From positions 2,544,001 through 2,608,000 of the forward strand of contig NZ_CP056775.1 of the NCBI RefSeq assembly GCF_016894445.1: 64,000 nucleotides of DNA, in the 5' to 3' direction. Both the position numbers and the translations under genes were made by a program. The stretch is from Dyadobacter sandarakinus (GTDB lineage: Bacteria; Bacteroidota; Bacteroidia; Cytophagales; Spirosomataceae). The stretch's first letter is position 1; the number at the start of each line of letters is the position of its first letter. Shown here one piece after another: positions 8,614-15,766 of this stretch. The notes beneath the pieces are model-generated. The model searched no databases, was not told the DNA's origin, and was given only the letters and a program-made list of their open reading frames with translations.

Positions 8614-9882
8614 TTAGTCCGCGTGAGCCGGCTGTACTTTCCGGGGTGAAGGAATGACGATCAGGGTGATTACCGTAGAGAGTACGAGCGCTACGGACAT
8701 CAGCACGTACGATGCATTAAAGTTGCCTGTAACACCATTGAGATAGCCTACCAGGTAAGAACCCGCGAAAGAACCCAATGCGCCCAGGCTGTTGATCAGC
8801 CCGATTGCCCCGCCCATTACATTTTTGGGCAGGATGTCAGCGACAGCTGCGAAAAACGGTCCGTAGGGAGTATACAGAGCACCGCCCGCAATCACAAGCA
8901 ACACGTAGGAAAACCAGAAATGATCCGGTCCCAGAAGGACGGTGCCGTACAAACAGATGGCTGCAACCAGCAGGCAAGGCCAGATGAACACTTTTCGGTT
9001 GCCCATTTTGTCAGAAAAATAAGAAGCGGCCAGCATACCCGTAGCAGCCAGCAGGTAAGGCACAGCCGAAAGCCAGCCCGTGGTCACCATATTCATGTCG
9101 GGTGCTGCCTTGATGATCGAGGGGAGCCACATCACAAATCCGTAAACGCCCACACTCCATAGCAAATACTGAAGACTAAGCAGGATCACCTTTCGCGACC
9201 GGAATGCTTCTGCGTAGTTCTTCACGGGTTTGATCCCCACCTGCTCCCCTGCGAGTTGTTCCTCAATGTCCATCTTCTCCTGTTCCGACAGCCAATTCGC
9301 CTCCTTGGGCCGCTCGTCGATCATTTTCCACCATATGAATGCCCACAGAATTCCCGGTGCTCCCTGCAGGATAAACATCCACCGCCAGCCCATGGAGTCG
9401 ATCAGGTAGCCAGAGAGAACCGACATCCACAGTACGGTGACGGGGTTGCCCAAAATCAGGAAAGTATTAGCCCGCGAGCGTTCTTCTTTGGTAAACCACT
9501 GGCTCAGCAGGATCAGCATGGCAGGCATGACGGCACTTTCCACCACACCCAGCATAAAACGTATAATTATCAGCGTAGTGGTGTTGTGTACCAGGCCGGT
9601 CGCAGTAGCCAGTGCTCCCCACAAAATCAGGGAAATGAAAATCAGTTTTTTGGCTGTGCGGTGCGCTGCATACTGTGCTCCGGGAATTTGAAAAAAGAAA
9701 TATCCAAGAAAAAACAGGGAGCTCAGCAAGGTTGAAGTACTCGGCGTAATATGCAGGTCATCAGCCATCCCTCCGGCTACTGCAAACCCGAAATTGGCCC
9801 GGTCCAGGTAAGCCAGACTATAGGTAATAAATACAATAGGAATAATGCGGTACCACCTTACTCTGGAAAGCTGCGGTTTCAT
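8614..9882 (-). CDS. MFS transporter, anion:cation symporter (sugar acid/carboxylate) family
   Basis: 422 residues from ATG 9882 (an upstream in-frame start at 9933 adds 17 residues and is less likely). About 12 membrane spans; the first begins IIPIVFITYSLAYLDRANFGFA, in which YLDRANFGFA is the signature of the ACS family (hexuronate, galactonate and phthalate permeases). The loop WFTKEERSRANTFLILGNP between spans 4 and 5 and the cytoplasmic DERPKEANWLSEQEK before span 7 are also typical. It should import an organic anion, often a sugar acid or tartrate-like compound, with protons. It is monocistronic, with a promoter and palindrome upstream (9960-9988). The substrate cannot be assigned. Confidence 0.92.
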   Translation of the reverse strand: MKPQLSRVRWYRIIPIVFITYSLAYLDRANFGFAVAGGMADDLHITPSTSTLLSSLFFLGYFFFQIPGAQYAAHRTAKKLIFISLILWGALATATGLVHNTTTLIIIRFMLGVVESAVMPAMLILLSQWFTKEERSRANTFLILGNPVTVLWMSVLSGYLIDSMGWRWMFILQGAPGILWAFIWWKMIDERPKEANWLSEQEKMDIEEQLAGEQVGIKPVKNYAEAFRSRKVILLSLQYLLWSVGVYGFVMWLPSIIKAAPDMNMVTTGWLSAVPYLLAATGMLAASYFSDKMGNRKVFIWPCLLVAAICLYGTVLLGPDHFWFSYVLLVIAGGALYTPYGPFFAAVADILPKNVMGGAIGLINSLGALGSFAGSYLVGYLNGVTGNFNASYVLMSVALVLSTVITLIVIPSPRKVQPAHAD

Positions 9883-9959
9883 GGAACGATGATTTAACGG
9901 TAAGATTTTTACAACGAAGTGCAGCAGTGGCAAAATAGCCCAAAGTGCCGCTTTAATGG

Positions 9960-9988
9960 ATTATAAAGCACTTTTACTAGTGCACAAA
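9960..9988 (-). promoter_or_regulatory. Candidate promoter with spacer palindrome for the MFS gene
   Basis: Reading leftward: TTTG (complement of 9985-9988), a 19-bp spacer and TATAAT (complement of 9960-9965). The spacer holds GCACT-N6-AGTGC (9968-9983). A protein bound there would block both boxes, so this is a candidate operator. Confidence 0.35.
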
Positions 9989-10202
9989 TCCAATGGAATA
10001 AGCAGATGAACGTTGAAAAATACCCCAATATGAAACCTAATCCTACAACTTTGTTATGGCTCAGTCCAAGATTGCAGGGATATGCATAATAGCTATGTCA
10101 CTTACTATCAACTAAATAGGCATTAATTTTGAAGGAATTGGGGGCAGGAAGATCGAAGGGCATAAATATTTTGCATATCAGGTTAGTCTTAACCCACTAA
10201 GC

Positions 10203-10232
10203 AAAAAAAAGGGGAGACCTTAAAAAGATCTC
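10203..10232 (-). terminator. Leftward terminator-like hairpin
   Basis: Read on the minus strand: GGAGATC, a 7-nt loop, GGTCTCC (one U-G pair), then a run of eight T. It lies about 330 bp beyond the leftward gene at 10560-10862, so it may end a long 3' tail or an unannotated transcript. Confidence 0.5.
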
Positions 10233-10391
10233 CTCTTCCTACATTCATGACTATTAAACGCGTCAACTTCGCGATTGACAAGCGTAAAACATTGTAAACG
10301 TACGAGTATTTAGGTTCTGATTTTAGTGTTTTAACAATTTTTTTTTGTATAAACAAATTCCGCTAAGTTACTGAGAAATACATTTATAAGC

Positions 10392-10427
10392 CACGTAGAA
10401 GCTCTTTTACGCGGCTTTATTTTTTTG
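10392..10427 (+). terminator. Rightward terminator-like hairpin
   Basis: Stem AAGCCACGTA / TACGCGGCTT with one A-C mismatch, followed by TATTTTTTT. No rightward gene was recognised directly upstream. Confidence 0.5.
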
Positions 10428-10559
10428 TGTTTATAGTGGTGGTGAATTGAACATTTCAAACATTTACGTACCTGCCAGTTTTTCATAAATGCAGGTAAGA
10501 ATCCGGACAGCTCCGGCCTGAAATAAAAGAGTATCCGGAGGTACGCCGGGTTACATTTT

Positions 10560-10862
10560 TCAAAGCAGACGCTCCGCGCCTGCCAGCAAGGCTTCTCGAC
10601 TACACTCCCCATTGAGGTAATTAACTGCCATCACTGCCACTGCTTTTCCCGCATCTGATTTCAGTGCCGGAGAGATGTCTGTGTACTGCTGTACCCGGTG
10701 TACCAAAATGCGCAATGCTTCATGGTATCCCTCCTCAAAAGCATCCTCCTGCCGGGTAGCTGATTTTTCTGCATAGTCTTTCTGCAACTGTGCGGCTGTG
10801 GCCTCGATATCATCAATGGTGGGACTTACATTTTCAAAGTCTTTTTGTTCAGAAGAATTCAT
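10560..10862 (-). CDS. Small hypothetical acidic protein
   Basis: 100 residues, not recognised. It has no signal peptide or membrane segment, an acidic N-terminal half (IDDIEATAAQLQKDYAEKSATRQEDAFEEGYHEAL) and a helical C-terminal half ending YLNGECSREALLAGAERLL. It is divergent from the outer-membrane protein gene at 10985 with a 122-bp shared upstream region. Most likely a cytoplasmic helical protein; function unknown. Support is the natural composition and a clear ATG. Confidence 0.6.
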   Translation of the reverse strand: MNSSEQKDFENVSPTIDDIEATAAQLQKDYAEKSATRQEDAFEEGYHEALRILVHRVQQYTDISPALKSDAGKAVAVMAVNYLNGECSREALLAGAERLL

Positions 10863-10920
10863 AGGAGAAGCGATTGTTATTGGTCTGAAATCAACAAAAG
10901 TCTTGCCAAAATGACTTTTT

Positions 10921-10959
10921 AGGCGTTTTTCGCCTTTGGCATGATCCTTTAACGATCAT
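10921..10959. promoter_or_regulatory. Two small inverted repeats in a divergent upstream region
   Basis: AGGCG-T5-CGCCT (10921-10935) and ATGATC-N7-GATCAT (10941-10959) lie side by side between the start codons at 10862 and 10985. A TTTG (10935-10938) overlaps them and could serve as a -33 box for the rightward gene, but no good -7 box follows. A binding site for a dimeric regulator is possible. Confidence 0.3.
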
Positions 10960-10984
10960 ACGCATCAACTAAACAAAAACCATA

Positions 10985-12586
10985 ATGCATTACATTCGAT
11001 ACACATTCATCATGACGCTGGCTTCTTTATCGCTGTCTGCTCAGGTTGTATCGCAGGACTCGATTAACAATCTGCAGCGACAAAAAGAAGTTATTGAACT
11101 CAGCGAAAAGCTGAACGAGCACAAATCCGAACTGGCGAAACTACGAACCAAGCTTGGAGAGAAAGAAAAAGAGGCAGCGGAGGCATCTGCCAAGTCACAG
11201 CAATCTGCCAGCGCCAATACCATCGCCGCCACCCAGCTGACCGGCAATCCGCAGGATAAAAAGCTGGCGAACGATGCCAACAAAAAGGCTAAGGCAGCCC
11301 AGCGTGATGCGAAGTCTGCAAGAAAAGCACTGGATAGCCAGGTAGATCTCCAGAAGGACATTGCATCTCTGGAAAGCAAGATTTCAGAAGAAGAGCAAAA
11401 ACTGAATGGCATGCAGGGTACTGCTTTCAGTGCAGCAGGCGGATCCACTTCCGGTGCAGCAGGCACGCAGACCGCGGCAGTTACCGTACCTTCCCAGCAG
11501 CAGAATACACAGCAATCTTACCAGCAACAGGCACAGCAGCAGCAGCCAGCTCAGCAACAGTATGCTCAGCAGCAACAGCAGCAACCCGTTTACCAGCCAC
11601 AAGGCCAGCAGCAGCCGGTGTATCAAAACCAGGATCAGCAGCAGAATTACCAGCAACCTTCCAATAATCAGGTACAAACCCGCAATTACTCTGCAAACGG
11701 CACCGAAAATGCCGACATGATTGCAAATCGCGTGGTAGAACAAACTTACAAGTCATTCGGGCAGCAATCCGGACAGCCTGCGATCATCATCAACAACATC
11801 ATCGTACCGTCTGACTATAATAAGGAAGGACAGCGCCCGAATATGGCCGGCGGTCAGAACTTCAATATGTCGCCTCAGGATCGCCAGGAATTTGAAGATT
11901 ACAAAAACTGGCAGAGAGAAAGACGCGGTCAGCAGGTGAACAACTACCAGCACAGACCGGATGCAAGCGCCTACCCTACCGGTCCTGCACCACAAGGTTA
12001 CTCCGAGGATCACCTGACGTTCAAAGAGCGTTTTGGCGAAAGAACAAGACGGAAATCAGGTATTTGGGTGATTCCTATGGCGGGTATCCATGCTTCAAAC
12101 TTTGATGCAAACCTGAAAGACGGAACTGCCGAAGGCCGCTCGGGATGGAATGCCGGTCTGGATTTCAGGATCCATGTGCGCCGGTTCTTCATTCAGCCGG
12201 GTGCGCATTATTTCAGCTCGACTACGGAGGTTACCAGTGAAGACAGTCTGGGTAATGCTCCCCTGCTGCACGGCCCGCGCATTCACATGCTGAAAGTACC
12301 TTTGATGATCGGTGTGTACCTGACCAAAGAACAGGGAGCATTCTTCAAGTTTAACATCAAAGGCGGTGTGGTTGGTAATTACCTGCTTGCCGTGGACAAA
12401 GGTGTTGACAGCCGGTTCCGCAAAGATAACCTGGAAGAATACTCCTACGGTTTGAACGGAGGTATTGGTCTTGAATTCGGTTTTATTACCATTGACCTGT
12501 CTCACGAGTGGGGAATGAGCAACCTGTTTAAAAACAGTGATATCAAAAATAACATCTTGCGGGCCACACTTGGCTTCAAGATCTGA
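10985..12586 (+). CDS. Outer-membrane protein: coiled coil, Gln-rich linker, beta-barrel
   Basis: 533 residues in three parts. A signal peptide is followed by a long coiled coil (about residues 25-145, with LSEKLNEHKSELAKLRTKLGE and IASLESKISEEEQKLNGM). Next is a very Gln-rich stretch (about 165-235, with runs such as QQQQQQ and QPVYQ repeats). The C-terminal 190 residues (from about 345) have alternating hydrophobic strands and end with LRATLGFKI, typical of a small PorT/OmpW-like outer-membrane barrel. The coiled coil and linker presumably reach into the periplasm, perhaps to peptidoglycan or another protein; this is inference. It is monocistronic with a strong terminator 25 bp after the stop. 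Confidence 0.8.
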   Translation: MHYIRYTFIMTLASLSLSAQVVSQDSINNLQRQKEVIELSEKLNEHKSELAKLRTKLGEKEKEAAEASAKSQQSASANTIAATQLTGNPQDKKLANDANKKAKAAQRDAKSARKALDSQVDLQKDIASLESKISEEEQKLNGMQGTAFSAAGGSTSGAAGTQTAAVTVPSQQQNTQQSYQQQAQQQQPAQQQYAQQQQQQPVYQPQGQQQPVYQNQDQQQNYQQPSNNQVQTRNYSANGTENADMIANRVVEQTYKSFGQQSGQPAIIINNIIVPSDYNKEGQRPNMAGGQNFNMSPQDRQEFEDYKNWQRERRGQQVNNYQHRPDASAYPTGPAPQGYSEDHLTFKERFGERTRRKSGIWVIPMAGIHASNFDANLKDGTAEGRSGWNAGLDFRIHVRRFFIQPGAHYFSSTTEVTSEDSLGNAPLLHGPRIHMLKVPLMIGVYLTKEQGAFFKFNIKGGVVGNYLLAVDKGVDSRFRKDNLEEYSYGLNGGIGLEFGFITIDLSHEWGMSNLFKNSDIKNNILRATLGFKI

Positions 12587-12610
12587 TCATTAAAAAACAC
12601 ACACGCACAG

Positions 12611-12646
12611 GCGCCGGAATGTATTTCCGGCGCTTTTCTTGTTTTT
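12611..12646 (+). terminator. Rho-independent terminator
   Basis: GCGCCGGAA / TTCCGGCGC stem with a 5-nt loop, then TTTTCTTGTTTTT. It ends the coiled-coil outer-membrane protein gene. Confidence 0.9.
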
Positions 12647-12842
12647 GTACTTACTACCTTTTGGAAATACCTCATACTTTTTACTCCACCCCAAAGACAG
12701 ATCCAACTGTATGAAATGCATGGCTGAGACGCATTTTATTTTTGCAGGGAGGTTAGCAGCTCATGGGCCGGTTTAAGTTTGTTTATGATCTTACATTTAT
12801 TAGATTTGTTTAGAAGCGTATTTCAAACCAACAGCAGACAGG

Positions 12843-13118
12843 ATGGATCATTTCAGGAGGGCCGATCAGTGGAGACCATACCAGCTTGAAGCTACGCTCG
12901 GCCTTAATCCGGGCCTTCGTTTTTCATTCAGCTATTTGTGGGAGCAGGTTCGCACGGGCTGGCCGCAGTGGGAAAATGAACCTTTCGACGCTCGCTTTCA
13001 GTCGGATGAAATTGTACTGCTGAAAAAATCCTCCAAAAACGGCAAATACGAAGTTGTCGAGCGACTTCCTTTCCTTGGTGTTTCCGGCAATGAATTTGCA
13101 TTGGGAGCCTGGTTCTGA
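12843..13118 (+). pseudogene. Short ORF resembling the C-terminus of the downstream LigT-like protein
   Basis: 91 residues from ATG 12843. Its last 50 residues (FDARFQSDEIVLLKKS...YEVVERLPFLG) line up with the C-terminal end of the protein at 13524 (FNMEFKVNEMLLLRRS...FETVAKFPLLG), sharing the F-x-x-x-F-x-x-x-E-(I/M)-x-LL pattern and the closing P-(F/L)-LG. The first 40 residues do not match, and neither HxT motif is present, so it cannot be an active phosphoesterase. It could be a decayed duplicate or a stand-alone small protein. A TAG at 12801-12803 limits upstream extension. Confidence 0.45.
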
Positions 13119-13523
13119 ATGCATTGCTATTTATTATTTTCCAAACAGGCGCTGACTAGGGCGAGATACCTGCCCGTAGCTGCCATTACCGCTTTGTACA
13201 GCATCACTATTCTTTCGCTTTCCTGACCAAAGCCCTGCACGCTTCGGGTACTTCATTCGCTACCATTCCGTCACTTTCTGCTGACGAACAAATTCTTTAT
13301 ATCTAAAATCAGCTTCATGCCGCAGGTCACCTGCTGGCCTTCCGCTCACCTGTACCTGCCCCTGCGAGTGACCGAAATCCAAGTTGCGGGCGCAACCAGG
13401 GATTCTATGAATAATCACCGTAATGTACGTCAATATTTTTGATATCAATAGGATCAATATTTTGATATTTAAAATTACATTGATAAATTTACTTTCATAT
13501 TACACTTTAAGGTTCAGGCAACT
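13119..13523. other. 405-bp gap between the LigT fragment and the LigT-like gene
   Basis: No convincing coding frame. The last 100 bp are strongly AT-rich and hold two near-identical copies of a TCAATATTTTGATAT element (13430-13468). The rest shows no feature. Confidence 0.5.
13430..13468. repeat. Tandem TCAA-TATTT-TTGATAT elements
   Basis: TCAATATTTTTGATAT (13430-13445) and TCAATATTTTGATAT (13454-13468) start 24 bp apart. Each is itself a TCAA...TTGA inverted repeat. They lie 56 bp before the LigT-like start codon, a position fitting an operator. Confidence 0.5.
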
Positions 13524-14183
13524 ATGAAGAGCGTACATGTCAACAACAATCATTTGAACACCCTCACGAACATACGTCACCATATGTTCGAATATCAGCT
13601 TGTATTTTCCTGCGACACGGTGACCGAAGCAGTCATTCATAATGTAAAAAGGTATTTTGAGGATAATTATGGCTGCCGGAATGCAGCAAAGCGTAAAGCA
13701 CACCTGACACTTTTTGACTGCATCATGCATGAAAACAAGGTCGATCCCATGATTAAGGCATTCGGCAAGGTGGCCGGGCAGGTTTCTCCATTTACCATGC
13801 AGCTTACCCGCTATGCCAAGTACGAAAACGGGACTTTTTATATTGATCTTGAAGACACCGCGTCACAGTCGGTGCTGGATATGGTGAAAATACTGAAGCG
13901 CGAAGCCGGAGAACATGTGCGGAAGTGGGCTCCTGCAGAAAATCGCTTCTGTACAGATCCGAATTATACCATCGCCAGAAATATGACTGAAAGCCAGATG
14001 TCGCTGGCTACCCGCGACTGGTACAATCGGGAGTTCAATATGGAATTCAAGGTAAATGAAATGCTGCTGCTCAGGAGATCTCTCGTAAAAGGTTCACCAT
14101 TTGAGACAGTGGCAAAGTTTCCATTGCTCGGTATGCCCGCCAAACGCCTGGTACAAACTTCTATTTTCGGCGAAATGTGCTAG
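13524..14183 (+). CDS. LigT-like (2'-5' RNA ligase / 2H phosphoesterase) family protein, second motif altered
   Basis: 219 residues from ATG 13524; an internal ATG at 13584 would start nearer the conserved core (EYQLVFSC) and is also plausible. The first 2H motif is intact (AHLTLF, His60-Leu-Thr62). The region of the second motif reads DPNYTIARNM, with Asn147 where the catalytic His should be. Active 2H enzymes need both His, so it may be inactive, bind RNA or nucleotides only, or be a divergent class. The stop TAG at 14181-14183 directly abuts the stop of the convergent gene at 14184. Function is not known. Confidence 0.7.
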   Translation: MKSVHVNNNHLNTLTNIRHHMFEYQLVFSCDTVTEAVIHNVKRYFEDNYGCRNAAKRKAHLTLFDCIMHENKVDPMIKAFGKVAGQVSPFTMQLTRYAKYENGTFYIDLEDTASQSVLDMVKILKREAGEHVRKWAPAENRFCTDPNYTIARNMTESQMSLATRDWYNREFNMEFKVNEMLLLRRSLVKGSPFETVAKFPLLGMPAKRLVQTSIFGEMC

Positions 14184-15311
14184 CTATTGTCTAATGGAGA
14201 AAGGTTTGGTGATAAAAAGGCCAAAGTACATCTTCTCTGATTTGAGATTAAAGATATCATGGAAGAATGTACTGTCCGTCGCGCTGGTATAGCCCACCTT
14301 AATACCAGCCTGCAATCCATTGAATTCTCCGTTTTCCCGTTTTGTCAAAAAGTAAACCGGCAAATCGATGTTAACCCGCTCCTGCCTGACAAGCCACGAT
14401 ACGGATGGATTTATACCCAGAAAAGGAACATTCCGGCTCCGGAACAACCTCCGTATCTCCGCTTTCAGGCGGGAGTCGATGATGCGGGACGGTGTGCCTA
14501 TGGTCACGTCTTTGTTGAATGCCAACCCGCCCGTACCTACGGGAAAAGTATAGTTCAGTACCTCGTCGCCGCTGGCGTAATCTACCCAGAGATTGTACGT
14601 AAATGCATAAAAAAGGTCGAGGCTTTTGAATTTAGATAAAGACAAACCCACTGTTTTCCCAACCTTCTGATCATTAAGCGGCCGCATTGACAAAGAGTCA
14701 GTGATATAGTCAAAGCTGGACCTGGTCGCACTCAGCTTTACGGACAACAACCAGGGTGTTTTGAACGCATCAAGCTCAATAGCTCCTGCGTTGATCAATG
14801 CCAGACGGTCCTCGTCGTACATATCCAGGAAAGTGACATCATCTTCGGCGGGGATGTTTTTTCTTGCGCGCACCTGATCTTTCAACTCCATGTATTTACG
14901 CATATTCCTGATCGGCAACATGTCCGGAATGGGCATCTTCCCCAAATTCGTCTGCCAGATTACGGATAGCGTTGTACCGGTCGTAATTCCATCCTGATCC
15001 AGCAGGACCACGGATGCCGGCTGGCTCGAAAATGACTGGGCGAGACCAATGCTAAACAAGCTCTTGCCTGCATTGAACGCAAACCTGGCCTCCGCCTGCG
15101 TATCCGAAAACAGGGATGTAACGCTGACCGAAGACAAGTTGCTGGTGGCCGCGGAGGTAGCCGTAACATTGTTGGACTGAAGTTTTTCTTCGGTGCTTTT
15201 GCGCGTAATTTCCGTCTTTTCACGGGAGAAATCCTGTTGCTCCTGTGCCCGCACGACTGCCGGGATTAAAGCCAGTACCAGTAAACTATTGAGTAGAAAT
15301 TTACTTTTCAT
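14184..15311 (-). CDS. Hypothetical secreted, probably outer-membrane, protein
   Basis: 375 residues, not recognised. A signal peptide (about 1-22, ending AVVRAQ) is followed by a polar Thr/Ser/Lys-rich stretch to about residue 60 and then alternating strands (RFAFNAGKSLFSIGLAQSF, PWLLSVKLSATRSSF, LQAGIKVGYTSATDS, MYFGLFITKPFSIRQ) that resemble an outer-membrane beta-barrel. Its ATG overlaps the stop of the upstream 105-residue gene by four bases (ATGA), so the two are translationally coupled and probably act together. The gene meets the LigT-like gene stop to stop with no spacer. Confidence 0.75.
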   Translation of the reverse strand: MKSKFLLNSLLVLALIPAVVRAQEQQDFSREKTEITRKSTEEKLQSNNVTATSAATSNLSSVSVTSLFSDTQAEARFAFNAGKSLFSIGLAQSFSSQPASVVLLDQDGITTGTTLSVIWQTNLGKMPIPDMLPIRNMRKYMELKDQVRARKNIPAEDDVTFLDMYDEDRLALINAGAIELDAFKTPWLLSVKLSATRSSFDYITDSLSMRPLNDQKVGKTVGLSLSKFKSLDLFYAFTYNLWVDYASGDEVLNYTFPVGTGGLAFNKDVTIGTPSRIIDSRLKAEIRRLFRSRNVPFLGINPSVSWLVRQERVNIDLPVYFLTKRENGEFNGLQAGIKVGYTSATDSTFFHDIFNLKSEKMYFGLFITKPFSIRQ

Positions 15312-15625
15312 ACAAGCTGCTGGTTGACCTGAAACTCTCCCCCGCTGAAATCCGTGTCACCGCCCTTCAGCGTCCGCGGGCTTACATTGCTGCCGGGTAC
15401 CGGTACGCCATTGCTGGTCACCCGCACCGAATACCGCGTGATGCCGTCTTTGCCATTCACCTGCCACTGGTACTCGTGGTTGCCCGCCGGCAGTACCCGC
15501 TCAATGCTGTCGATGGAATCACGGGCAGAAATCACCGCAGTCCCATCAAGAAAGAAAGTGAGGGTCCCCTCCTCCACCATGGTGCTTACGCGGAAATTGG
15601 AAGACAGGTTTCGAAATCTGGCCAT
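15308..15625 (-). CDS. Small beta-rich hypothetical protein, coupled to 14184 gene
   Basis: 105 residues, not recognised. There is no signal peptide. The sequence alternates short strands and turns (GTLTFFLDGTAVI, PAGNHEYQWQVNGKDGITRYSVRVTSNG), reminiscent of a small Ig-like or PapD-like beta-sandwich. Its stop overlaps the start of the exported barrel-like protein by four bases. The lack of an export signal next to an exported partner is odd: either its start is misjudged or it acts in the cytoplasm. Confidence 0.65.
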   Translation of the reverse strand: MARFRNLSSNFRVSTMVEEGTLTFFLDGTAVISARDSIDSIERVLPAGNHEYQWQVNGKDGITRYSVRVTSNGVPVPGSNVSPRTLKGGDTDFSGGEFQVNQQLV

Positions 15626-15766
15626 GACGTCATATTTTAGTCCACCTCAAATTAAGAATTATTTGGAATATCCATGCATATTTCATCGCAAAGGGTTTTT
15701 ACCTAAATTTAAATAAATACCCGTATCATACCGGCACCGAAAAACATTCCTTTAACCCAATACCTG

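Larger units (their letters stand above)
9883..10559. other. 677-bp non-coding stretch
   Basis: The region between the MFS gene start and the small unknown gene is AT-rich and has no convincing coding frame. It holds the MFS promoter candidate near 9960, a leftward terminator-like hairpin at 10203-10232 and a rightward one at 10392-10427. The hairpins do not sit directly behind any recognised gene, so a small RNA is possible but not shown. Confidence 0.5.

Noticed and set aside
10238..10430. Possible tmRNA or other known RNA in the gap
   Set aside because: No tmRNA 5' or 3' end pattern and no other recognisable RNA family; only hairpins remain.
10331..10612. 93-codon minus-strand frame overlapping the small acidic protein gene
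   Set aside because: It runs through a terminator hairpin and has an unnatural Cys/Lys-rich composition; the 10560-10862 frame is more credible.
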